This document shows positions 15,413 through 22,663 of a stretch of DNA of 39,194 bases, piece after piece. Position 1 is the first letter of the stretch; each line of letters starts with the position of its first letter. The translations under genes and the position numbers were made by a program. The notes beneath the pieces were generated by a model. That model was not told the origin of the DNA. It did no database searches and saw only the letters and a list, made by a program, of their open reading frames with translations. This DNA is from Kiritimatiellia bacterium (GTDB taxonomy: Bacteria > Verrucomicrobiota > Kiritimatiellia > RFP12 > UBA1067), in the NCBI GenBank assembly GCA_027858965.1, contig JAQIBS010000074.1, forward strand, positions 1 through 39,194. The letters run 5' to 3'.

Positions 15413-17536
15413 ATGATTTTTAGACGAAAAGATTTTTATGGGACGAGTGGGGTATTGAGCAGCGTGCTCTTTTTTATTCTGGTGTTAGCAGTGCATGCCG
15501 GTTTTGAACGCCCTCTGGAAGGCAAACCAGCCGGAGTTCATTTCCGCCGTCAGGGGGAAACCGGCATCTTTTCGCCGGAGGTCAAACTCTTCACCGACAG
15601 GACCTATGCTTTAAAGACGTCGCCCGAATGGCTGGTTGGAAAACCATTCCGGTGTACAAGCATCATGCAAAGTGAACTGCTGGTTGCCCGTGAAGGGATT
15701 GTAACTGTTCTGACTCCGGTTCCGGAGGCGGAAGGAGCGGCCTCACAGGTCGCTGCCCTGGAAAAGGCCGGGTTTGTGTGGATTGACGGGCAGAACCCGT
15801 TCCAGCTATTTGGAGGCAATCCACGCGACTGCGTCCGGGTTTATCAGAAGAACATTCAGGCTGGGACCCGCCTGCAATTCGGAAAATGGATTGTGCTTGT
15901 GGCCTTTGAGGAAGTGCCTGATGCAACCGGTCTGTTCGAAATTCCCAAGGAAACGCTGTATAACGGCATTGTTCTGGAAAAAGACCCTCGCGACAGAACC
16001 GACATGGCATCTCATGGAGAGAGGCCTTTACCGGTTCCCTATCTGGATCATCCCCCTGAGATAATTCCGATCGATATCGGTCGTCAACTCCTTGTAGATG
16101 ATTTCCTGGTTGAGAGCACGACACTGGAACGGAGATGGCATAAAGCTGTCAAACGTGGAGATAATCCAGTCATGAAGCCGGTGACCGATCTGGAGCTGGG
16201 AGTCAAGAGCGGTCATCCACCCATGGCAGCGCCTTTCAGCGGCGGGGTCTGGTATGATGGCACGGAAAAGCTGTTCAAGGTCTGGTATTGTGCGGGTTGG
16301 TTTGATGGAACTGCCTATGCGTATAGTCAGGATGGTGTAAAGTGGGTCAGGCCGGAACTGAAAGTCGACCCTGGAACAAACCGTATCATTCCGCGCAAAG
16401 GAACGCGCGACTCCTCCGCCGTTATAATGGACCCCGACGCAGGACCGGACCGTCCGAAATATAAAATGCTGGTCTGGAGCCGTCCTCAGGGAGGAGAGCT
16501 GTTTGAATCTCAGGACGGATTAAGCTGGAGCGAGCCTGTGGCCTGGGCGCCTACTGGAGACCGTTCAACGATCTTTTATAATCCATTCCGCAAAGTATGG
16601 GTCTACAGCATCCGTTCTGGGTGGCACGCTCGTAGTCGCGAATACAGCGAGTCACCCGATTTCCTCGGTGGTGCGGGGCTCGAAAACCGGGTGAACTGGC
16701 TGCGGGCTGATGAATTGGATCTGCCGGGCAAACACTGGTTCTACGCTTTTCCGGATCGGGAGCCTGGCAGGAAAAGTAAGAAACCGTCTCTCTATAATTT
16801 CGATGCTGTGGCCTATGAATCATTGATGCTGGGCGCGTTTACAATCATGCAGGGACCGGAGAACAATTTCTGCGCGGCGGAAGGTGTGCCTAAAATGACC
16901 GAGATACACCTGGGCTTCAGTCGAGACGGTTTTTACTGGTCGCGTCCGGATGATCGCACGGCGTTCATTCCGGGAGGCCGCAAGGAAGGAACATGGGATC
17001 GCGCTTATCTGCACTCCAATGCCGCGCTCTGTCTGGTGAATGGTGACGAGTTGTGGTTCTATTATACAGGATTTGCAGGTGGACCCTGGCCAGGACATAA
17101 GGCCGCCGATATGTATGCGAATGCCTCTATGGGCATAGCAACATTGCGACGCGACGGATTTGCATCAATGGATGCCGGAGTTGAAGCAGGCGTTCTGACA
17201 ACACGTCCTGTAAGTTTCACACAAGGCAGAAATTTATTTGTCAATGTCGACACACCCAAGGGAGAACTCCGCGTGGAGGTACTGGGGCCTGAAGGGCAGG
17301 CTTTAGCAGGATATACTGCAGATGCCTGCCTGCCTCTGTCAGTTGACAAAACATGTGTGCAGGTTCGCTGGCGTGATGGATGTGACCTGCGCGAATTACA
17401 GCGACAACCCGTCCGCTTACGCTTTCATCTGAAAAATGGGTCCCTCTACTCTTTCTGGGTATCAGATGATACAGGGAAAAGCGGCGGTTATCTGGCGGGT
17501 GGCGGTCCTGGATACCGGACCTTGCGTGATGAGTAA
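15413..17536 (+). CDS. Secreted beta-propeller glycoside-hydrolase-like protein A
   Basis: A 707-residue exported protein (signal peptide up to VLAVHAG). An N-terminal beta module (about 55-190) is followed by a region shaped like a five-bladed propeller of GH32/43/130 type: IDIGRQLLVDDFLVEST; HPPMAAPFSGGVWYDG; FKVWYCAGWFDG; AYSQDGVKWVRPEL; SSAVIMDPDAGPDRPKYKML; VWSRPQGGELFESQDGLSW; WDRAYLHSNAALCLV. A C-terminal beta-sandwich (VSFTQGRNLFVNVDTPKGEL) closes it. I do not recognise an exact CAZy family or catalytic acids, so a hydrolase role is inferred from fold and context. It is a close paralog of the protein encoded at 18934-21162 but ends earlier, at GPGYRTLRDE, without the G-T tail. A symporter gene follows after 12 bases. 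Confidence 0.75.
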   Translation: MIFRRKDFYGTSGVLSSVLFFILVLAVHAGFERPLEGKPAGVHFRRQGETGIFSPEVKLFTDRTYALKTSPEWLVGKPFRCTSIMQSELLVAREGIVTVLTPVPEAEGAASQVAALEKAGFVWIDGQNPFQLFGGNPRDCVRVYQKNIQAGTRLQFGKWIVLVAFEEVPDATGLFEIPKETLYNGIVLEKDPRDRTDMASHGERPLPVPYLDHPPEIIPIDIGRQLLVDDFLVESTTLERRWHKAVKRGDNPVMKPVTDLELGVKSGHPPMAAPFSGGVWYDGTEKLFKVWYCAGWFDGTAYAYSQDGVKWVRPELKVDPGTNRIIPRKGTRDSSAVIMDPDAGPDRPKYKMLVWSRPQGGELFESQDGLSWSEPVAWAPTGDRSTIFYNPFRKVWVYSIRSGWHARSREYSESPDFLGGAGLENRVNWLRADELDLPGKHWFYAFPDREPGRKSKKPSLYNFDAVAYESLMLGAFTIMQGPENNFCAAEGVPKMTEIHLGFSRDGFYWSRPDDRTAFIPGGRKEGTWDRAYLHSNAALCLVNGDELWFYYTGFAGGPWPGHKAADMYANASMGIATLRRDGFASMDAGVEAGVLTTRPVSFTQGRNLFVNVDTPKGELRVEVLGPEGQALAGYTADACLPLSVDKTCVQVRWRDGCDLRELQRQPVRLRFHLKNGSLYSFWVSDDTGKSGGYLAGGGPGYRTLRDE

Positions 17537-17548
17537 GAGGGGAATAGG

Positions 17549-18940
17549 TTGAGTAAAAGTGAAAAAAGGATAAACGTGCGAAGAGAGTTTTTGAATAGAA
17601 CGTATCGATATCTGGCCATAGGTTGTCTGGTTACCGGTCTGACTTGGGCATTCCTCTGTCTGTGGCGAGGAGACGATCTGTGGAATGGTGGCATCATTCT
17701 GTTGCTGGCATCAGCGGCCTTGGCCGTCAACGCCAGTAAAAAGTGGCGCGGATATGCCTTTACATTCTGGGTTTTTGTCTGTGTGTCTGGAGCTTTAGCC
17801 TATCCCCAGGCGTTTGTCGCCTGGTTTGACTTCCGGTTGTCCCTGTTGATCGTGCCACTGATACAGGTCATTATGTTCGGAATGGGAACCACCCTGAGCC
17901 TCTCCGATTTTTCACGGGTGTTGCTGGCGCCGTGGCCAGTCTTTGTCGGGCTGCTGTTGCAGTTCAGTTTAATGCCGATGCTGGGTCTTTTGATCGCAAC
18001 TGTGTGCGGTTTTGATGGTGAACTGGCTGCGGGAGTGGTGTTGATCGGCTCGGTATCCGGTGGCGTTGCCTCAAATCTCATGGCGTATATAGCAAAGGCA
18101 AATGTGGCACTCTCGGTGACAATGACCAGTGTGTCCACTCTTCTGGCACCTTTGATGACACCGCTGTTAATGCGGATTTTTGCCGGACGTTTCGTGCCGA
18201 TTGATGCCAACAAAATGATGTTGTCCATTCTCAACATGATCCTGGTTCCGGTGGTGGCCGGACTGTTGGCGCACGGAATTCTTTATAGCAAACGCGAATG
18301 GGCTCAAAAGGCACTTCCCCTGGGGGTGATTACTGTGGCAACGGCAGCAGTGGCATTAGGTGCTCTCTCTCTGGATGCCCACGCATGGGGAACTCTGGTC
18401 TCTCTGCGAAGTGGCATTGCCTTTGGCAGCGGACTTATTGCACTCGTCGCCCTTGCCAAACTGGTGCTGGAAGTATTGCTTGGATGTCCGAATACATGGA
18501 TGAACCGGACGCTTTCGATTGTTTCCATGTCAGGCATCTGTCTTATTCTGGCTGTGATCATTGGTGCCACACATGAAAAGCTGATGCAGGCCGGAGTGTT
18601 GTTGCTTGTTGCCGCAGTATTGCATAACACGGCTGGATACACTCTGGGCTATTGGACATCACGCGGTGCGGGAACATTGCTGGGGCGGCTGGGTTTCCGG
18701 CTCGGGCTGTTGAAGTCGCCAGCCACACTGATTGGGGAGGCCGACTGCCGTACGGTGGCGTTTGAGGTCGGAATGCAGAATGGCGGCATGGCGACCGGAT
18801 TGGCGATTGATGTCTTAAAAAGCCATGTGGCGGCACTGCCACCCAATGTATTCGGAGCATGGATGAATATATCCGGATCTGTTCTCGCAAATTGGTGGAA
18901 AGGCCGTCCTGTCATTAAAGGGGAGAGCGAACCATGTTAA
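17549..18940 (+). CDS. Bile acid:sodium symporter (BASS/SBF) family transporter
   Basis: A 463-residue inner-membrane protein with about ten hydrophobic helices. SBF-family marks are seen: MFGMGTTLSLSDFSRVLLAP, GSVSGGVASNLMAYIAKANV, ALSVTMTSVSTLLAPLMTPL, and near the end CRTVAFEVGMQNGGMATGLA. The extra about 80 N-terminal residues hold two more membrane helices (YLAIGCLVTGLTWAFLCLW; GGIILLLASAALAVNA). The family moves organic anions with Na+. The start is taken as TTG at 17549 after AGAGGGGA; a GTG at 17577 is possible. The stop overlaps the start of the next gene by seven bases, so the two propeller proteins and the transporter form one operon. Import of a product of those enzymes is a reasonable guess. 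Confidence 0.88.
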   Translation: MSKSEKRINVRREFLNRTYRYLAIGCLVTGLTWAFLCLWRGDDLWNGGIILLLASAALAVNASKKWRGYAFTFWVFVCVSGALAYPQAFVAWFDFRLSLLIVPLIQVIMFGMGTTLSLSDFSRVLLAPWPVFVGLLLQFSLMPMLGLLIATVCGFDGELAAGVVLIGSVSGGVASNLMAYIAKANVALSVTMTSVSTLLAPLMTPLLMRIFAGRFVPIDANKMMLSILNMILVPVVAGLLAHGILYSKREWAQKALPLGVITVATAAVALGALSLDAHAWGTLVSLRSGIAFGSGLIALVALAKLVLEVLLGCPNTWMNRTLSIVSMSGICLILAVIIGATHEKLMQAGVLLLVAAVLHNTAGYTLGYWTSRGAGTLLGRLGFRLGLLKSPATLIGEADCRTVAFEVGMQNGGMATGLAIDVLKSHVAALPPNVFGAWMNISGSVLANWWKGRPVIKGESEPC

Positions 18941-21162
18941 TTCATATTGAAAAGATATATTTTCAAGCGGGAGCGATCATTACCGCAATCTGCTTAAGCG
19001 CATTAGCGGGGCCGGTGTTGCAAACAGATCAGAGCTCTTTGGAAACCGTACCTTTTGAAGTTGGTGTGAAGCTGTTCAGTGACCGCACCTATGTGTTGAC
19101 TGCGGAGGCTCCCGCATCGTTATTGGGGATGAAATTTATTCGATCCGGCATTGATGGAACCGGTCCATTTGAGTGTCTTGAATCAGGTATTCTTTATGCA
19201 CTGACACCGGCGGCAAGAGACGGTGCCGCAACCCAGATCACGGCGCTGGAAGAGAACGGTTTTGTTTTACAGCCCCAGCCTGAGTTTCAGATGTTCGGAG
19301 TCAATGCGATCGACCGCGTGATTCTCTACGCCAAGTCCGTTGAGGTTGGCGATACCATTGCGTTCGGCAAGTGGACTGTGTTGCTAGCGCCTGAATTAAC
19401 ACTTACCCGTAATGTCGCTGGGATGGAAACTTTGTATAATGGCATTAAGCTGGAGAGCGACCCTCGTGATCGGACCGATATGAATGCCTACGGAAGAGAT
19501 CCGCTGCCTGTTCCTTATCTGGATAACCCGCCTGAAGTGATTGGTATCGATGTTGGACGTCAGCTTTTCGTAGATGATTTCCTGATTGCAACAACCACCC
19601 TGCACCGCGTCTGGCATCATGCGGTGAAAGATTCCCGCAGCCCGTTGATGAAACCGGAAACGGTTTTGGAAAAGGGTACAGAAAGCGGCCATGCGCCTAT
19701 GGCGGCACCCTTCAGTGGCGGTGTATGGTTTGATAGTTCTGACGGCTTATTCAAGATGTGGTACTGCGCTGGCTGGTTTGACGGAATCGCCTATGCTTTC
19801 AGCCGGAACGGTCTAGCATGGGAACGATCGGAACTCAATGCAGTTCCGGGAACCAACCGGGTGATTCCGCCCGTCGGAACGCGTGATTCCGCCGCTGTAA
19901 TTATGGACCCCGATGCGGGGCCCGGTCGGCCTCGATTTAAGATGCTGGTCTGGAGCCGCCCGCAGGGAGGGGAGCTGTTTGAATCTCAGGACGGGTTGAG
20001 CTGGAGTGAGCCCGTGCTCTGGGGTTCCACAGGTGACCGTTCTACAATTTTTTACAATCCTTTCCGCAAGGTGTGGGTCTACAGCATTCGCTCCAGTTGG
20101 GCTGGCCGTAGCCGCGATTACAGTGAGTCGGCTGATTTTCTGGGTGGCGCTGGGTTGGAAAACCGGGTGCAATGGCTGCGTGTTGATTCGCTGGATCTAC
20201 CGGAGCCGGTCTGGTTCTATGCCTTTCCAGATCTCAATCCAGGGCAGATTGGTGATACACCTCAACTCTATAACTTTGATGCCGTGGCCTATGAATCACT
20301 GATGTTGGGGGCCGTCACCGTTCATCTAGGGCCTGATAACAGGGCTTGTGAAGCTGAAGGTGTGCCGAAGATGACCGAGATTCATCTGGGCTTCAGCCGT
20401 GATGGGTTTCATTGGTCGCGTCCGAACGACCGTACTCCGTTTATTCCCGCATCGCGTACAGCGGGGAGCTGGGATCGGGCCTATCTGCATTCCAACGCGG
20501 CTTTGTGTCTGGTGATGGGTGATGAACTGTGGTTTTATTACACTGGGTTTGAAGGTGATCCCACCCACAAAGAACTACAGATAGAATCGAATGGTATGTA
20601 TGCTAAAGCCTCTGTCGGTCTGGCTCGGTTACGCAGGGACGGGTTTGCCTCGATGGATGCCGGCGCAACTGAAGGCATCTTGACGACGCGGCCACTACGC
20701 TTTAATCAGGGTGACCGGCTGTTTGCGAATGTGAACAACCCGCAGGGAGAGTTGCGTGTTGAAGTGCTGGATGAAGATGCAAACGTGCTTCCAGGGTTCT
20801 CGCGTGCAGAGTGTGAGGTGGTTTCTGTCAATAAAACCCGTGTGGCTGTGCACTGGCAGGATGGCAGGGGACTCACTGAATTGGCGGGGCAGCCTGTACG
20901 TTTCCGTTTTTATTTGAAGCAGGGGGCTTTGTACGCATTCTGGGTGTCGGATGAGACAGGGGCCAGCCGGGGCTATTTAGCAGGTGGCGGTCCGGGCTAC
21001 GCATCGCTATTAGACAAAGGTGCCGATGTTTCTTCAGTCGGTCTCTCAGCGGAAATCTCCGAGAAAGAATTGGTCGATACCCGGAGTTCTGTGCTGGATT
21101 GGTCAGGGATGCACTTGATTGATACACGACCGATTGTCGGTACGCTGTTGCTGGTCATGTGA
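18934..21162 (+). CDS. Secreted beta-propeller glycoside-hydrolase-like protein B
   Basis: A 742-residue paralog of protein A, with the same blocks in order: DVGRQLFVDDFLIATTTL, HAPMAAPFSGGVWFD, FKMWYCAGWFDG, AAVIMDPDAGPGRPRFKML, VWSRPQGGELFESQDGLSW, WDRAYLHSNAALCLV and GYLAGGGPGYASL. A signal peptide covers about residues 1-28 (AGAIITAICLSALAG). Compared with protein A it carries some 45 more C-terminal residues, ending TRPIVGTLLLVM, the P-x-G-T tail shared with the LamG proteins. The start at 18934 lies inside the last codons of the symporter gene, with GGGGAGAG upstream. It is the last gene of the symporter operon; a small hairpin (CTGCCAGCAGGCAG) follows at 21179-21192. Its substrate is unknown. 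Confidence 0.75.
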   Translation: MLIHIEKIYFQAGAIITAICLSALAGPVLQTDQSSLETVPFEVGVKLFSDRTYVLTAEAPASLLGMKFIRSGIDGTGPFECLESGILYALTPAARDGAATQITALEENGFVLQPQPEFQMFGVNAIDRVILYAKSVEVGDTIAFGKWTVLLAPELTLTRNVAGMETLYNGIKLESDPRDRTDMNAYGRDPLPVPYLDNPPEVIGIDVGRQLFVDDFLIATTTLHRVWHHAVKDSRSPLMKPETVLEKGTESGHAPMAAPFSGGVWFDSSDGLFKMWYCAGWFDGIAYAFSRNGLAWERSELNAVPGTNRVIPPVGTRDSAAVIMDPDAGPGRPRFKMLVWSRPQGGELFESQDGLSWSEPVLWGSTGDRSTIFYNPFRKVWVYSIRSSWAGRSRDYSESADFLGGAGLENRVQWLRVDSLDLPEPVWFYAFPDLNPGQIGDTPQLYNFDAVAYESLMLGAVTVHLGPDNRACEAEGVPKMTEIHLGFSRDGFHWSRPNDRTPFIPASRTAGSWDRAYLHSNAALCLVMGDELWFYYTGFEGDPTHKELQIESNGMYAKASVGLARLRRDGFASMDAGATEGILTTRPLRFNQGDRLFANVNNPQGELRVEVLDEDANVLPGFSRAECEVVSVNKTRVAVHWQDGRGLTELAGQPVRFRFYLKQGALYAFWVSDETGASRGYLAGGGPGYASLLDKGADVSSVGLSAEISEKELVDTRSSVLDWSGMHLIDTRPIVGTLLLVM

Positions 21163-21198
21163 TCCTGAAGTTTTCATCTGCCAGCAGGCAGTTCCTCA

Positions 21199-21270
21199 AC
21201 AGAGTATCTGGAAAAAGAGATGTACATTCCATTCAAGCTGGTGACACGGGAGAATGTTGAGAAGTACTGA
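21199..21270 (+). pseudogene. C-terminal scrap of a sugar ABC transporter binding protein
   Basis: Reading one frame gives TEYLEKEMYIPFKLVTRENV then EKY and a stop at 21268-21270. The pattern (V/I)P(F/Y)xLVTxENVxKY is the usual C-terminus of ribose/xylose-type periplasmic binding proteins. Nothing upstream continues the gene. XylR-type regulators like the one encoded next often neighbour such transporters, so this is likely a leftover of a lost transporter operon. Confidence 0.55.
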
Positions 21271-21291
21271 ACGTGTTGAAATCAGTAATTC

Positions 21292-22464
21292 TTACCGACT
21301 CTGTTTCCGTGATATTTTCCGGTACTCACTCATTGTCGAACCAAATCGTTTCTTGAAGAGATTCTTGAGATAGTTCTCAGTTTCGTAGCCGCACTGTTCG
21401 CCAATTTCACCGATTGGCAGCTCCGTGTCGCGTAGCATCGTGCATACTCGTTCCAGCCGGCGGTGCTGGATGGCATCGAGAATGGATTGGTCGTAATCTT
21501 TCCGGAAACGGATCTCTGCAAGACGGCGCGAGACGTTCATGTGACGGGCCACATCTGTAACCGAAATACCTTCACAGGCTTTAAGCCGGATAAATTCGTA
21601 GGCTGAGGCGGTGCATTTGTTGTCGTGTTGGGGACTATATCGTGAAGATTGGCGCTGGATGATCCCTTTGACGCCGTAGGTACGGTTGATGTTTTGCTTT
21701 AATTTTTTATGCATCAGATTGTCGAGAATCTCGGCTGCCTGATAACCTCCTCCTTCAAAATCGGGAAGGACGCTTGAGAGTGTCGGAGTGGTGTTTTCAC
21801 AGATTGTCTCATCATTGTCGACACCGAAGACGGCCAAATCTTCCGGTATGCGGATGCCAGCGGCCAGGCAGGTGTCAAGGACCTGTTTTGCGCGCTGATC
21901 TACCGCTACCATAATGCCGGACGGCTTGGGCAGTTTCAACAGCCACTTGCGCATGTGGGTTTGCTCAATTCCCCAGTCAGCTTCGTCTTTCGCCCGGTAG
22001 ATGTTACAGTCGTATCCGTGCTGTTTGAGCCTCTCTGTGAATGCGGCTGATCGCCGGGATGACCAGTCAAAATCCGGAATGCTTCCTATAAAACCGAACT
22101 GCATAAGTCCCAGATCGATGTAGGTGTCAGCAACGATCTCGGCAATCCTGCGGGAGTCGTGGCTGACGGATGAATAGTGGTCCGGTAGTGGATGAGCCGG
22201 GTCTATGATGACGGTGGGGAGCTTTTCTGCTTCAAAGTTGTTTGCGGGAAGTGCGCATGAACTGGATCTGATGACTCCGTCAGGTTTCCAGGTTCCAAAG
22301 CTTGCCAGGTTGGCAATAAAAGGGTGATCTTCCAGTATCTGCACATCCCATGGACCGTTTTTATGCGCATATTTCAGGATTCCGTTGAACTTATCCCGAC
22401 TGGCTTTCTGTACCGTCGGCAAGGCTACAAGCACACGCGGTATTTTATGTAAAGATTTAGACAT
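21292..22464 (-). CDS. XylR-type regulator 2 (LacI-like sensor plus AraC HTH)
   Basis: A 390-residue paralog of the regulator at 6697-7890. Sensor domain at about residues 8-275 (PRVLVALPTVQKASRDKFNG; DSRRIAEIVADTYIDLG; RIPEDLAVFGVDNDETIC) and AraC-type HTH at about 283-388 (SVTDVARHMNVSRRLAEIRF; IGEIGEQCGYETENYLKNLF). It is transcribed away from the three-LamG gene and probably controls it and/or the pectate-lyase-fold gene. The 199-base spacer between the divergent genes has GCGCAAAA at 22541 and a TTGACT...TATTTG promoter-like pair. The preceding 70 bases downstream hold a sugar-binding-protein remnant, which suggests a simple sugar as ligand. Confidence 0.88.
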   Translation of the reverse strand: MSKSLHKIPRVLVALPTVQKASRDKFNGILKYAHKNGPWDVQILEDHPFIANLASFGTWKPDGVIRSSSCALPANNFEAEKLPTVIIDPAHPLPDHYSSVSHDSRRIAEIVADTYIDLGLMQFGFIGSIPDFDWSSRRSAAFTERLKQHGYDCNIYRAKDEADWGIEQTHMRKWLLKLPKPSGIMVAVDQRAKQVLDTCLAAGIRIPEDLAVFGVDNDETICENTTPTLSSVLPDFEGGGYQAAEILDNLMHKKLKQNINRTYGVKGIIQRQSSRYSPQHDNKCTASAYEFIRLKACEGISVTDVARHMNVSRRLAEIRFRKDYDQSILDAIQHRRLERVCTMLRDTELPIGEIGEQCGYETENYLKNLFKKRFGSTMSEYRKISRKQSR

Positions 22465-22540
22465 AAGACAGCTGCTATCTTAAAGGTTTTTATAGGGAGT
22501 TATGATAACAGGAGAATTCGATACAGGCAAGTAAATGGTT

Positions 22541-22608
22541 GCGCAAAAACGTAGGTCAGATATACGCAATTGTATGTGGTTGACTTATCTCTGTTCTGCT
22601 ATTATTTG
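22541..22608 (+). promoter_or_regulatory. Candidate operator and promoter for the three-LamG gene
   Basis: GCGCAAAA at 22541-22548 with ACGCAA at 22564-22569 forms a loose inverted pair. TTGACT (22580-22585) and TATTTG (22603-22608) are 17 bases apart and could be -35 and -10 boxes. A similar CGCAAAAT inverted pair lies ahead of the DUF5107 gene at 27601. The link to the divergent XylR-type regulator is inference. Confidence 0.45.
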
Positions 22609-22663
22609 ACAGTAGATTTGTTGTTTGAACAGTTACATTAATGTTAGATCAAGGTAAAAAAAT

